Source of the DNA: Novacetimonas cocois
GTDB taxonomy: Bacteria; Pseudomonadota; Alphaproteobacteria; Acetobacterales; Acetobacteraceae
Assembly (NCBI RefSeq): GCF_003311635.1
Contig: NZ_QEXL01000003.1
Coordinates: 30,989-94,988 of the forward strand
Length of the DNA stretch: 64,000 bases
Direction: 5' to 3'
The translations under genes and the position numbers were made by a program. Under the pieces are notes generated by a model. The model did no database searches, was not told where the DNA came from, and worked only from the letters and a program-made list of their open reading frames with translations. Shown in pieces: positions 44,299-54,621 of this stretch; position 1 is the first letter of the stretch, and each line of letters opens with the position of its first letter.

Positions 44299-46421
44299 CG
44301 ACATGGCCCACCCGGCTGGAGGCAGGCAGTCCCTATCCGCTGGGGGCGACGTGGGACGGGCTGGGGGTCAATTTCGCCGTGTTTTCCGCCCATGCGCAGC
44401 GCATGGACCTGTGCATTTTCGACAAGGCGGGCCGCCGGGAGGTCGCACGTTTCTGCCTGCCGGAATATACTGACGAGGTCTGGCACGGATATCTGCCCGA
44501 AGGGCGCCCGGGACTGCTGTACGGGTTTCGCGCCTTCGGGCCTTATGATCCCGTACGCGGGCACCGCTTCAATCCGCACAAGCTGCTGCTTGATCCCTAT
44601 GCAAAGGGGCTGCACGGTTCGCTGGTCTGGTCCGATGCGCTGTTTGGATACCGTATCGGCGGGCCGCGTGGCGACCTGTCCTTTGACCGTCGCGACAGTG
44701 GACAGGCCATGCCCAAATGCGTGGTAAGCGGCGGCGGATTTGAATGGGGAAAGGACCGCCTGCCCGCCGTGCCGTGGGGACATACCGTCATCATGGAGGC
44801 CCATGTCCGTGGCATGTCGATCCTGCGCGATGACATCCCGCCGGCCGAACGCGGCACGTTCCGCGCCCTGTCGCATCCCGCCACGATCGAATACCTGACA
44901 AAGCTGGGGGTGACGACGCTGGAACTGATGCCCGTGCAGGCATTCGCGCGCGACCGTTTCCTGCTGGAACGCGGGCTGACCAATTACTGGGGCTACAGCA
45001 CGCTGGGGTTCTTTGCCCCGCATCCGGCCTATCTTTCGGATGGGTCGATGCATGAAATGCAGGCCGCGATCCGGCGCCTGCATGCCGCAGGGATCGAGGT
45101 CATCATGGATGTGGTCTATAACCACACCTGCGAAGGAAACGAACTGGGGCCGACGCTGTCATGGCGGGGGCTGGACAATGCCACGTATTACCGGCTGGTC
45201 CCCGCTGACGAACGGCATTTCATCAACGATACGGGGTGTGGGAACACGCTGAACCTTTCGCACCCGCGCGTGTTGCAGATGGTGATGGACTCCCTGCGCT
45301 ACTGGGCGGTGAATTTCCATATCGACGGTTTCCGCTTTGATCTTGGCACCACGCTGGGGCGTGAAGCCTATGGCTTTGATCCATGTTCGGGGTTCTTCGA
45401 CGCCCTGCGGCAGGATCCGGTGCTTTGCCGGCTAAAGCTGATCATGGAACCGTGGGATCCGGGGCCGGGTGGCTATCAGCTGGGCAATTTTCCGCCCGGG
45501 CTGGCGGAATGGAACAACCGTTTCCGCGATACCACGCGCCGGTTCTGGCGCGGCGACGAACTGCAGCGTGGCGACATGGCCGTGCGGCTGTCCGGATCCG
45601 GGGACCTGTTCGACCGTCGCGGCCGACGTCCGTGTGCCTCCATCAATTTCGTGACGGCGCATGACGGGTTCACCCTGATGGATCAGGTCAGCTACGTCGA
45701 ACGCCATAACGCGGCGAACGGCGAAGACGGGCGGGACGGGCATGCCGACAACCTGAGCGCGAACTGGGGCGTCGAAGGGCTATCGGACGATCCGGGAATC
45801 AGCCGGACCCGGACACTCGTGCGCCGTGGCATGCTGGCGACGCTTCTTCTGGCGCAGGGAACACCCATGCTGCTGGCGGGTGACGAATTCGGACAGACCC
45901 AGCAGGGCAACAACAATGCCTACTGTCAGGATAACGCGACAAGCTGGCTTGACTGGTCGCGGGCCGACGAACCACAGGGCCGCGAAATGCAGGCCTATGT
46001 CGCGAAACTGACCGCCCTGCGTCAGGAGCATCCATCGGTCCGGGGCGACACGTTCTGGCACGACCGGCACTGCCCCTCCCCCGATATCACGGACATTTCG
46101 TGGCATGCCGCCGATGGCACGGCCATGACGCCGGAAAAATGGAACGATCCCAATGATCGCGTGCTGGGCCTGCGTCGTGCCTGCCGTCGTCCTGCTGGCG
46201 CGCCGGATGTCACGTTCCTGCTGCTTAATCCCGGTTTTCAGGATGCCACGTGCACGCTGCCCGATCCGGATGATGGGGAGTGGCGCCTGCTGCTTGACAG
46301 CGCGGAGCCATCCGGCCCCCAGACGGGCGAAAGGATGGCGCGCACGGTGCGTGTCGCGGCCCATTCCATCCTGTTCCTGTCTTTCACGCCACAAGGCGTA
46401 GCGAAAGAAATGCCATCATGA
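44295..46421 (+). CDS. glgX: Glycogen debranching enzyme (isoamylase type)
   Basis: A 708-residue GH13_11 enzyme hydrolysing alpha-1,6 branches of limit dextrins. It has an N-terminal CBM48 (GVNFAVFSAHAQRMDLCIFD), then the four GH13 regions: DVVYNHTCEGN, FRFDLGTTLGRE (nucleophile), MEPWDPGPGGYQLGNFP (acid/base) and VTAHDGFTL. All catalytic acids are present, in contrast to its upstream neighbour. ATGA overlaps on both sides (with glgB and treZ) show tight translational coupling. Confidence 0.93.
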   Translation: MTTWPTRLEAGSPYPLGATWDGLGVNFAVFSAHAQRMDLCIFDKAGRREVARFCLPEYTDEVWHGYLPEGRPGLLYGFRAFGPYDPVRGHRFNPHKLLLDPYAKGLHGSLVWSDALFGYRIGGPRGDLSFDRRDSGQAMPKCVVSGGGFEWGKDRLPAVPWGHTVIMEAHVRGMSILRDDIPPAERGTFRALSHPATIEYLTKLGVTTLELMPVQAFARDRFLLERGLTNYWGYSTLGFFAPHPAYLSDGSMHEMQAAIRRLHAAGIEVIMDVVYNHTCEGNELGPTLSWRGLDNATYYRLVPADERHFINDTGCGNTLNLSHPRVLQMVMDSLRYWAVNFHIDGFRFDLGTTLGREAYGFDPCSGFFDALRQDPVLCRLKLIMEPWDPGPGGYQLGNFPPGLAEWNNRFRDTTRRFWRGDELQRGDMAVRLSGSGDLFDRRGRRPCASINFVTAHDGFTLMDQVSYVERHNAANGEDGRDGHADNLSANWGVEGLSDDPGISRTRTLVRRGMLATLLLAQGTPMLLAGDEFGQTQQGNNNAYCQDNATSWLDWSRADEPQGREMQAYVAKLTALRQEHPSVRGDTFWHDRHCPSPDITDISWHAADGTAMTPEKWNDPNDRVLGLRRACRRPAGAPDVTFLLLNPGFQDATCTLPDPDDGEWRLLLDSAEPSGPQTGERMARTVRVAAHSILFLSFTPQGVAKEMPS

Positions 46422-48196
46422 GCACACGTCACGCCTTTCGCACCACGATGGGGGCGACCATGCTGGATCCGTCGCGCACGCTGTTCCGGCTGTGGGCCCC
46501 GTCATGCGATGACGTCTCCCTCCAGATCGAGGACGGGCAGCCACCGCTTCCGATGCGCAAGGATGCCGAAGGGTTCTTTGAATGTATCGCCCCGGTGGGC
46601 GCGGGCACGCGCTATCGCTATCGCATTGGCCCGGACCTTCTGGTGCCGGACCCGGCGTCACGGGCGCAGCCGGATGACGTGCACGGCCCCAGCATGGTGG
46701 TCGATCCCAACGCCCATGAATGGCGCAGCACGCAGTGGACCGGACGCAGATGGGAAGAAACGGTCATATACGAGGTGCATGTCGGACTTGCCGGTGGCTT
46801 TCGGGCCCTGTGCGATGATCTGCCTCGCCTTGCGGCGCTGGGGGTAAGTGCGGTCGAACTGATGCCGCTGTCGGAATTTCCGGGCGGGCGCAACTGGGGG
46901 TACGATGGCGTGCTGCCTTACGCGCCGGAATCTTCGTATGGCACGCCCGACGATCTGAAGACCCTGATTGATACCGCCCACCGGATCGGGCTGATGGTCT
47001 TCCTTGATGTCGTCTATAACCACTTTGGCCCTGACGGAAATTATCTGGCGCAGTACGCGGCCCCCGTGTTCCGCGCCGGGTCACATACCGCATGGGGGCA
47101 GGCCATTGATTTCAGCGTGCCGCAGGTGCGGACCTATTTTCTGGATAATGCGCTGTACTGGCTGATGGAATACCGTTTCGACGGGCTTCGCCTCGATGCG
47201 GTGGACGCGATCACGGAACGCGACTGGCTGGTGGAACTGCTGATGCGCGTGCGCAGTACGGTTGAACCGGGGCGACGCGTTCACCTGATGCTGGAAAACC
47301 GCAACAATGACGCGGACCTGCTGCGATGCGGGTTCGATGCGCAGTGGAATGACGATGGCCATAACGTCCTGCATGTCCTGCTGACCGGGGAAACCGAGGG
47401 ATATTACGGCAACTTTGAAACCGGCACGGCGCGGGAACTGGCAACCGTGCTGCGTGATGGCTTTCTGTTCCAGGGGCAGGTCGAACCCGTGACCGGCGCG
47501 CCGCGTGGCAGCCCCAGCGGCGACCTGCCCGCCACCAGCTTCATCCTGTTCCTGCAGAACCATGATCAGACCGGCAACCGCGCCTTTGGCGAACGCCTCG
47601 ATGTTCTGGCGGACCCACGTGCCCTGCGGGCGGCCTATGTCCTGCTGCTGCTGTCGCCGCAGATCCCGATGCTGTTCATGGGCGAGGAATGGGGCAGCAC
47701 GCGCCCCTTCCTGTTCTTTACCAGCCATAATGAGGCGCTTGGACATATCGTGCGTGATGGCCGGCGCAGGGAACTGTCGGCGTTTTCATATTTTTCCGAT
47801 CCACGGAAATGCGAAACCATTCCCGACCCCAATGATCCCGCGACGTTCGAGGCCTCGCGCCTGTTGCAGTCGGATCGTCTTTCGACCGCGGCCCAGGACC
47901 GTATCAACCTGACCACGCGCCTGCTTGCCCTGCGGGCGCAATGGATCATCCCGCGCCTGCGTGGCGCGCACGCGCTTGATGCGCAGGCGGTGGGACCCGC
48001 GGCGGTCATGGCGCGCTGGCGCATGAACGATGACGCGATCCTGACGATCCTGCTCAATCTGGGTGCCGCGCCCGTAACGGATATCCCGCCCTGTGCGGAC
48101 CGGCTGCTGTGCGCCATTCCTCCCCGCGAAGTGGCGGAGGAACACCTGCCCGCGTACGGCGTCAGGGTTTTCATGACGGAGGGCGCGCATGGATGA
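46418..48196 (+). CDS. treZ: Malto-oligosyltrehalose trehalohydrolase
   Basis: A 592-residue GH13_10 enzyme that releases trehalose from maltooligosyl trehalose made by TreY. N-terminal CBM48-like domain (LFRLWAPSCDDVSLQIEDG), then barrel motifs LDVVYNHFGPDGNY, FDGLRLDAVDAI, LMLENRNNDADL and LQNHDQTGNRAFG, the last two being diagnostic of TreZ. PMLFMGEEWGSTRPF is also typical. It overlaps glgX by four bases and malQ by eight. Confidence 0.94.
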   Translation: MSTRHAFRTTMGATMLDPSRTLFRLWAPSCDDVSLQIEDGQPPLPMRKDAEGFFECIAPVGAGTRYRYRIGPDLLVPDPASRAQPDDVHGPSMVVDPNAHEWRSTQWTGRRWEETVIYEVHVGLAGGFRALCDDLPRLAALGVSAVELMPLSEFPGGRNWGYDGVLPYAPESSYGTPDDLKTLIDTAHRIGLMVFLDVVYNHFGPDGNYLAQYAAPVFRAGSHTAWGQAIDFSVPQVRTYFLDNALYWLMEYRFDGLRLDAVDAITERDWLVELLMRVRSTVEPGRRVHLMLENRNNDADLLRCGFDAQWNDDGHNVLHVLLTGETEGYYGNFETGTARELATVLRDGFLFQGQVEPVTGAPRGSPSGDLPATSFILFLQNHDQTGNRAFGERLDVLADPRALRAAYVLLLLSPQIPMLFMGEEWGSTRPFLFFTSHNEALGHIVRDGRRRELSAFSYFSDPRKCETIPDPNDPATFEASRLLQSDRLSTAAQDRINLTTRLLALRAQWIIPRLRGAHALDAQAVGPAAVMARWRMNDDAILTILLNLGAAPVTDIPPCADRLLCAIPPREVAEEHLPAYGVRVFMTEGAHG

Positions 48197-50243
48197 ACGT
48201 GTGCTGGTCGCGCGGCTGCGCGCCCTGGGGCTGAGTTCACGCTGGCAGGATGCGGCGGGGCACAGGCATCACGTCAGTACGGATAACCTGCGCCATCTTC
48301 TGCGGGTGCTGGAAAAGGAAGAGGCGACCCTTGAGGAAACGCCCGTCCTGCCTCCGCTTGTCGTGACCGAGGTTGATCGTCCCACCCCCCTGCCCGGTGA
48401 TGTGCTGCGCGGAAGCGGGACATTCCATCTGGAGCTGGAGGATGGCGGATCGCTGGAGGGATTCCTGCGCGCGCAGGCGGATGGCACCTGCAGGCTGCCT
48501 GCCGTGCCGCAGCCCGGATATCACCGGCTGCATGTCGCCGATGCCGTGACGACGCTTGCCGCGGCGCCCGCGCGCTGCTGCAACGTCGCGATGCGGGCGG
48601 GCAGCGATCGTCCGCGCCTGTGGGGACTGGCGGCGCAGATATACGGCCTGCGCACCACGCATGATGGCGGGATCGGGAATTTCAGCGCGGTTGAATCGCT
48701 TGCCCGCCAGGCTGTGGCGCATGGGGCCGATGCGCTGGCGGTAAGTCCGGTCCATGCGATGTTCGCGGCCGTTCCACAGCAGTACAGCCCCTATTCCCCG
48801 TCCAGCCGCCTGTTCCTCAACGTGCTGCTTGCCGATCCGCGCTGTGTTTTCAGCGGCCATGACATCACCATGGCGATGCATGCGCAAAAGGACATGGGCG
48901 ACGACCTGGCGCGTCTGGAAAGTGCGACGTTGATCGACTGGCCACAGGCCGCCCGCCTGCGCATGGCGTTGCTGCGCAGGCTGTATGATGACGTCATCGC
49001 CCCTGTACCACCCGTCGCCATGACCGATTTCGTGGCGCGTGGTGGTGATCCCCTGCGACGTCATGCCATTTTCGAGGCCCTGCACGCGCATGAAATCGGG
49101 AAAGGATCGAAAGGCGGGGACTGGCGCATGTGGCCATCCCCCCTGCACCGTCCCGACAGCGAGGAAGTGGAAGAATTCGCGCGTTCCAATCCGTCCGAGG
49201 TAGGATTTCATGAATTCCTGCAATGGATGGCGGCCACCAGCCTGCGTCGCGCGTGCGAAGGCGCACGTAGCGCGGGAATGAAAATCGGCCTTATCATGGA
49301 TATGGCAATTGGCGTCGATCCGACAGGAAGCCAGTGCTGGGCGCAGCAGGATCAGTTCCTGACCGGCCTGTCGATCGGGGCACCGCCCGATATCCTCAGC
49401 CCGATGGGACAGAACTGGGGGCTGACCGGTTTTTCCCCCATCGGGCTGCGTCGGCATGGATATGCGGCTTTCATCCAGACGTTGCGCGCGGGTTTCGCGC
49501 ATGGCGGCGGCCTGCGGATCGATCATGTGATGGGATTGCAGCGCCTGTGGATCATTCCCGAGGGCGGTGCGCCGACCGACGGGGCGTATCTGGCCTTTCC
49601 GGGGCAGGACCTGATGCGCCTGATCGCGCTGGAATCCCTGCGTCACGAGGCCATCGTGGTGGGCGAGGATCTGGGCACGGTCGCCCCTGCCTTCCGGCGT
49701 GAGGCACGGCGGCATTCCATCATGGGGATGAGCGTCCTGTGGTTCCAGCGCCACAGGGACGGGACGTTCATGGATGCCGGGGAATGGTCCCCCGGCTCTG
49801 TCGGGATGACGGGCACGCATGACCTGCCGACCGTGGCCGGATGGTGGCTGGGAACCGATATCGACTGGCGCGAGCGGCTGAAGCAGGTTGGCCTGCGCCG
49901 GAGCCTGCGTACGATGCGGGCGGAACGTGAGGCGGAGCGCATCGGACTGTGGCGCGCGTTGCATGCGGAGGGGCCATCGGTCCCCGTCCCGTCCATCACG
50001 CCCGAGGGGGCGCAGGAAGTCGTGGATGCCGCCGCCCGGTTTCTGGGAATGACGGCGGCGCAGCTGGTGATCCTGCCTCTGGAAGATGCACTTGGCCTGA
50101 TCGAGCAGCCCAACCTGCCAGGCACGGTTGACGGGCATCCCAACTGGCGACGTCGCTATCCCGCTTCCTCCCGTCCCATCCTGTCGGATGCGGAGGTCGC
50201 GGCCAGGCTGGCGCTGGTGCGTAAAGGGCGCGAGATGTCATGA
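48189..50243 (+). CDS. malQ: 4-alpha-glucanotransferase (amylomaltase, GH77)
   Basis: A 684-residue disproportionating enzyme that moves maltodextrin segments between chains. Conserved blocks are LRTTHDGGIGNFSAVE, NWGLTGFSP, LRIDHVMGLQRLW (nucleophile), VVGEDLGTV (acid/base) and GTHDLPTVAGWW. About 130 residues precede the GH77 core, as in the long bacterial form. In this operon it would rebuild maltodextrins long enough for TreY. It overlaps treZ and treY. Confidence 0.93.
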   Translation: MDERVLVARLRALGLSSRWQDAAGHRHHVSTDNLRHLLRVLEKEEATLEETPVLPPLVVTEVDRPTPLPGDVLRGSGTFHLELEDGGSLEGFLRAQADGTCRLPAVPQPGYHRLHVADAVTTLAAAPARCCNVAMRAGSDRPRLWGLAAQIYGLRTTHDGGIGNFSAVESLARQAVAHGADALAVSPVHAMFAAVPQQYSPYSPSSRLFLNVLLADPRCVFSGHDITMAMHAQKDMGDDLARLESATLIDWPQAARLRMALLRRLYDDVIAPVPPVAMTDFVARGGDPLRRHAIFEALHAHEIGKGSKGGDWRMWPSPLHRPDSEEVEEFARSNPSEVGFHEFLQWMAATSLRRACEGARSAGMKIGLIMDMAIGVDPTGSQCWAQQDQFLTGLSIGAPPDILSPMGQNWGLTGFSPIGLRRHGYAAFIQTLRAGFAHGGGLRIDHVMGLQRLWIIPEGGAPTDGAYLAFPGQDLMRLIALESLRHEAIVVGEDLGTVAPAFRREARRHSIMGMSVLWFQRHRDGTFMDAGEWSPGSVGMTGTHDLPTVAGWWLGTDIDWRERLKQVGLRRSLRTMRAEREAERIGLWRALHAEGPSVPVPSITPEGAQEVVDAAARFLGMTAAQLVILPLEDALGLIEQPNLPGTVDGHPNWRRRYPASSRPILSDAEVAARLALVRKGREMS

Positions 50244-52990
50244 ACGACCTGCGCGCGACCATCCGGCTGCAACTGCATGCAGGTTTTACCCTTGACGACG
50301 CGGCGGCGCGGGTTCCCTATTTCGCGCGTCTGGGGCTGAGCCATGTCTATGCCTCCCCTATCCTGAAGGCACGTCCCGGTTCCACCCATGGGTACGACAC
50401 GCTGGATTATGGCTGCGTCAATCCGGAACTGGGGGGGGAGGACGCGCTGCGTCGTCTGGTCGCATGCCTGCGTGCGCACGGAATGGGACTGATTGCCGAC
50501 ATCGTGCCCAACCACATGGCCGTGGGCGGTTCGGGCAACCGGTGGTGGGAAGATGTGCTGGCATGGGGGCGCGACAGTCGTCATGCCCATTTCTTCGACA
50601 TCGACTGGCATGCTTTCGCGCCGTGGCTGCATGGGCGCATCCTTGTCCCGTTTCTTGACCGTCCATACGGGAAGGCGCTGAAGGACGGGATGCTGCGCCT
50701 TGGCCTTGATGCGCCGACGGGGATGTTCTTCATCCACCATCACGAACATCGTTTCCCGCTCTGCCCGCGCGATTACGGCGCCATGCTGTCTGGCGTGCAG
50801 GCGCCGTCCGGGCTGTGCGAGGAGCTTTCTGCCCTGAGCGCCGACGACACCCGCACGCAGGCATGCTGTCGCGTGCTGTCGCGGCTGGTGGCGTGGAGCC
50901 GGTCGGAGACGGGACAGGCCGCGATCGCGGCACTTCTTGACCAGTACGATCCGGCTGGCGCCTGCGGACAGACCCGCCTGCATGAACTTCTGGAACGACA
51001 GTCCTATCGGCTGGCATGGTGGCGGACGACGCCGGACCTCATCAACTGGCGACGTTTTTTCGATATCACCGGGCTGGCGGCCCTGAGTGTCGAACATGAC
51101 GACGTGTTCGATGCCGTGCATCGTCATGTCATCGACCTGTATGCGGACGGGCTGATCGATGGCGTGCGGGTCGATCATATCGATGGGCTGACGCGTCCGG
51201 CCTCCTATTGCCATCGCCTGCGTCAATGCCTGTCGGCCGTGCGGCACCTGCGTCCGCCGACCGCGCCTGACAGCCTGTCCATCCATGTCGAGAAGATACT
51301 GCATGAACGCGAACATCTTCCTTCATCGTGGAATGTCGACGGGACGACGGGATACGACTTCATGGATCAGGTTTCCGCCGTGCTGCATGACGCGGCGGGG
51401 ACGGCGGTGCTTGACGGGCTGTGGCGCGACCATGTGAGTGACAGCCCCACCTTTGCCATGACGGAACACAACGCCCGTTTCCTGATCCTGCGCAATACAT
51501 TCCCGGCAGAGATGGTCGGCCTGCAGACCCGGCTAGCCATGATCGCGGCGGCGGATATCGATACCCGCGATCATGGCATGGAGCGGATCGGGATCGCCCT
51601 GCAGGCCCTGTTGATGAACTTCCATTACTATCGAACATATTTTTCAGAAAACGGTCATGAACGCCATCATGCGGATCATGTGACGCTCAACATCGCGGCA
51701 AAAGCCGCCCGTTCCGATCTTCTGACGTCATATCATGATGTTCTGGAATGGGTTGCGACCATCCTTGGCAGGACTGGCGGGCAGGATGCCGCGGTATGTA
51801 ATGCGCAGGAACGTTTTGAGCATCTGACGGCGCCCCTTGCCGCAAAATCCGTTGAAGACACGGCCTTTTACAGATACGGGCGATTGCTGTCACGTAATGA
51901 GGTCGGTTCCGACCCGGGGCGGATCTGCCTGTCGCTGGCGCGGTTCCATGATGAAAACCTGCGTCGCCACAGGATGTTTCCGGATACGCTTCTGGCGACG
52001 GCGACACATGACCATAAACGCGGCGAAGATGCGCGCATGCGTATCGCCGTGCTGAGCGGGATTGCCGGACAGTGGCATGCGCTGGTCAATCAGTGGATCG
52101 TGGGGAATGCCCATTGCCGCGAGCATCGGATGATGCCGGACCGCGCGGACGAACTGATCCTGTATCAGGCGATGCTGGGGGCATGGCCGCTGGAACCGTG
52201 GCCGGACGCGGCGGCCCGACAGGATTTTCAGGAGCGCATGGCCGCATGGCAGGTCAAGGCATTGCGCGAGGCAAAGCGCCATACCAGCTGGACGGATCCT
52301 GATACGGAATACGAAAATGCATGCCACGCGTTTCTTGACCATCTGCTGGATCCGGCGATCTCAGGGACTTTCCTGATCGACATGCAGACGCTGGTTGGCA
52401 CGATTTCACCTGCCGCCGCGCTAAATGCGCTGGCGCAGGTCGTGCTGCGCTATACCCTGCCGGGCGTGCCCGATCTGTATCAGGGAACGGAATTATGGGA
52501 TTTCACGCTTGTGGATCCAGATAACCGGCGGCCGGTTGATTATGACCTTCGTGAAAAATCCCTGCGGGACGCGACATCCCTGCAGCAGTTGGCGGCACGA
52601 TGGCGGACGGGGGAAATCAAGCTTCATCTCATCCACCGCCTTCTGAAATTCCGGGCGGAATATCCCCTTTTATTTCAGGCGGGATCCTATGAACAGGTCG
52701 AGGTATCGGGACCGGCGAGGAAACATGTCATTGCCTTTGTGCGGCGATACGAACAGCGATCCCTGCTGACGGTTGTCATGCGTCATTCATGGGGGCTGGT
52801 TCCCTCCCCCCATGATCTGAGGCTTGATACCGACATGCTGGCGCAGACGCATCTGATCCTGCCGCTGACGGGACGCGGGGCGTGGCGGAGCATACTGCAT
52901 GAAAACAGGAGTCATGAAGAAAACAGCAATCTTTCACTATCGTTTCTTCATGGAATCGTCCCGGTGGAGTGTCTGTTTCAGGATGGATGA
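50240..52990 (+). CDS. treY: Malto-oligosyltrehalose synthase
   Basis: A 916-residue GH13_26 enzyme that isomerises the reducing-end alpha-1,4 bond of a maltodextrin to alpha-1,1. Blocks are TIRLQLHAGFTLDDAA, YFARLGLSHVYASPIL, ADIVPNHMA, DGVRVDHIDGL (nucleophile), HVEKILHERE (acid/base) and, near the end, PDLYQGTELWDFTLVDPDN, a TreY hallmark. It is last in the operon; with TreZ it turns the non-phosphorylated glucan pool into trehalose. It overlaps malQ by four bases. Confidence 0.95.
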   Translation: MNDLRATIRLQLHAGFTLDDAAARVPYFARLGLSHVYASPILKARPGSTHGYDTLDYGCVNPELGGEDALRRLVACLRAHGMGLIADIVPNHMAVGGSGNRWWEDVLAWGRDSRHAHFFDIDWHAFAPWLHGRILVPFLDRPYGKALKDGMLRLGLDAPTGMFFIHHHEHRFPLCPRDYGAMLSGVQAPSGLCEELSALSADDTRTQACCRVLSRLVAWSRSETGQAAIAALLDQYDPAGACGQTRLHELLERQSYRLAWWRTTPDLINWRRFFDITGLAALSVEHDDVFDAVHRHVIDLYADGLIDGVRVDHIDGLTRPASYCHRLRQCLSAVRHLRPPTAPDSLSIHVEKILHEREHLPSSWNVDGTTGYDFMDQVSAVLHDAAGTAVLDGLWRDHVSDSPTFAMTEHNARFLILRNTFPAEMVGLQTRLAMIAAADIDTRDHGMERIGIALQALLMNFHYYRTYFSENGHERHHADHVTLNIAAKAARSDLLTSYHDVLEWVATILGRTGGQDAAVCNAQERFEHLTAPLAAKSVEDTAFYRYGRLLSRNEVGSDPGRICLSLARFHDENLRRHRMFPDTLLATATHDHKRGEDARMRIAVLSGIAGQWHALVNQWIVGNAHCREHRMMPDRADELILYQAMLGAWPLEPWPDAAARQDFQERMAAWQVKALREAKRHTSWTDPDTEYENACHAFLDHLLDPAISGTFLIDMQTLVGTISPAAALNALAQVVLRYTLPGVPDLYQGTELWDFTLVDPDNRRPVDYDLREKSLRDATSLQQLAARWRTGEIKLHLIHRLLKFRAEYPLLFQAGSYEQVEVSGPARKHVIAFVRRYEQRSLLTVVMRHSWGLVPSPHDLRLDTDMLAQTHLILPLTGRGAWRSILHENRSHEENSNLSLSFLHGIVPVECLFQDG

Positions 52991-52996
52991 ATACTG

Positions 52997-53028
52997 AAGA
53001 GAGATGTCGGATACAGGATTCTCTTTTA
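52997..53028 (+). terminator. Weak terminator candidate after treY
   Basis: AAGAGA and TCTCTT arms around a 17-base loop, followed by TTATAAAA, starting seven bases after the treY stop. The stem is short. Confidence 0.3.
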
Positions 53029-53340
53029 TAAAAACGATATCGAAACAAATAAAATGGCAATTAAAATGATACGGATTCTTGTTGCCATTTCGTAAAAATA
53101 AACGTGTGTCAGCAGAAACGCAAATAAAGTGGTTTTTCGCTGAATATGGAATTATGTTTTTTTTGTGGCACCGAGTCCGCGTGGAAACACGGGACATGGC
53201 ATGGGCGATTGAAAATCGTCATGACATGTAAACTGCCTTCATCAGGACATCTGACCACACCGATTCCACAAATAATATTCATGAAAATCAGAAGTAATGT
53301 CGCGTTTTTTGTGACCAAACCCATCAATATGGAGGAAAAC
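53029..53340. other. AT-rich gene-free stretch upstream of the acyltransferase gene
   Basis: About 310 bases with long A/T runs and no supported gene. An in-frame extension of the downstream acyltransferase enters it but does not look like coding sequence. An imperfect inverted repeat lies around 53200-53224. Confidence 0.45.
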
Positions 53341-54519
53341 GTGCGTCGTGAAACGGAGCTTGATGCTGTGCGCGGCATCGCCGCCCTGATCGTGGTATTC
53401 TTTCATTTCTGGTTGATCATGCCAGATGAATGGAAAACGCAGGCGGTAAGGTTTCCCATGCTTATGGGACATTCTTTCAACCTTGAAACCCTGTTCCACT
53501 TTACGCCCCTGCGGCTTCTGATTTCCGGATCGGGAGCAGTGGGGCTTTTTTTTGTCCTGAGTGGATATGTCCTGTCCCTGTCCATATCGCGGCACGGAAT
53601 GGCGTCTTACGAACGTTTTGTCGTGCGCAGGATATGCCGGATATATCTTCCCTTTGTCGCCATCATCCTGTTTGCGGCCCTTATGCTGGTCCTGGTAAAA
53701 AAGGCCCCCCTGACGGGAGTGAGCGAATGGTTCTCGAACGGCCCGTGGTCTGTCTATCCCACGGAGCAGGTCATCATGGGGCATCTGCTGATGACGGGCA
53801 CCGTTCCCCTGCTCAGCCTTGACAACCCGGCATGGTCGCTGGTCATCGAAATGCGGGTTTCGCTGATTTTCCCGGTCCTTTTCGTCCTGATGGAAAAATA
53901 CCGGGCGCAGACGCTTGCCGCTGTCATGATCCTGTATTTTGCCGCCAGCATGTTTCTGAACAGCGTGGGGCAGAATCCGCCCACAACTTTCACGAACAGC
54001 CTCATATTCACCTTTGAATATCTTCCGCTTTTTGTCGTGGGGATTCTTTTTTTTCAGTTCAGGGAAAATATCAGGACTTTTTATGGATCAAGATCTTCGA
54101 TGGTCCGTAATGCCGTCCTTCCCCTGGCGATAATCCTTCTTGGCGTGCCGGCAATCGGACCGGAAAATGCCGTTGGCGTCATAAGGAATCTGATCTGGCT
54201 TGTCTGTACCACAATCGGTTCCGTGGCCACGATCTGTGTGGCGCTGCATAATGAAAGGATATGCGGGTATCTGCAGAAATCCCATATGCAGGGGCTGGGA
54301 CATATTTCATACAGCCTGTACCTCAGCCATCTGGTCATTGTCCTGTCCATGGCGTACGCGCTGAATGCCATCATGCCGGTATGGGCATGGCTGGTGCTTG
54401 CACTGCCGGTTTCCATAGCAGGGGCGACGGCATGTTTCTGGCTGGTCGAATATCCATGCATGCAGGCCGGTTACTGGCTGACGCGGCGGCCGGTGCTCAA
54501 ACCGGAACTGGTGGGGTGA
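53341..54519 (+). CDS. Acyltransferase 3 family membrane protein (OafA/YrhL type)
   Basis: A 392-residue inner-membrane protein of about ten helices that would O-acylate a sugar or surface polysaccharide. The conserved start is ELDAVRGIAALIVVFFHFW, with the catalytic His of the family in VFFHF; LFFVLSGYVLSLSISR and LGHISYSLYLSHLVIV are the other signature segments. The start is taken as GTG at 53341 because GGAGG lies five bases upstream; the ATG at 53329 has none. No soluble SGNH domain is attached. The substrate is unknown and no polysaccharide genes adjoin it. Confidence 0.85.
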   Translation: MRRETELDAVRGIAALIVVFFHFWLIMPDEWKTQAVRFPMLMGHSFNLETLFHFTPLRLLISGSGAVGLFFVLSGYVLSLSISRHGMASYERFVVRRICRIYLPFVAIILFAALMLVLVKKAPLTGVSEWFSNGPWSVYPTEQVIMGHLLMTGTVPLLSLDNPAWSLVIEMRVSLIFPVLFVLMEKYRAQTLAAVMILYFAASMFLNSVGQNPPTTFTNSLIFTFEYLPLFVVGILFFQFRENIRTFYGSRSSMVRNAVLPLAIILLGVPAIGPENAVGVIRNLIWLVCTTIGSVATICVALHNERICGYLQKSHMQGLGHISYSLYLSHLVIVLSMAYALNAIMPVWAWLVLALPVSIAGATACFWLVEYPCMQAGYWLTRRPVLKPELVG

Positions 54520-54621
54520 AATGGCGATGAAAAACGGATGATTAAATTTCGCGTTATGACAAAATAAATAAAACTTTTGACCTTTCAAAGGCTTTTTACA
54601 TGACACACCGGAGGAATAGTC

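Noticed and set aside
48237-50138. A 633-residue minus-strand open frame
   Set aside because: Antisense to malQ, which has all GH77 motifs.
53200-53224. Inverted repeat near the acyltransferase gene considered as an operator
   Set aside because: The pairing is interrupted by a bulge and a G-T mismatch and no regulator gene is near; too weak to list as a site.
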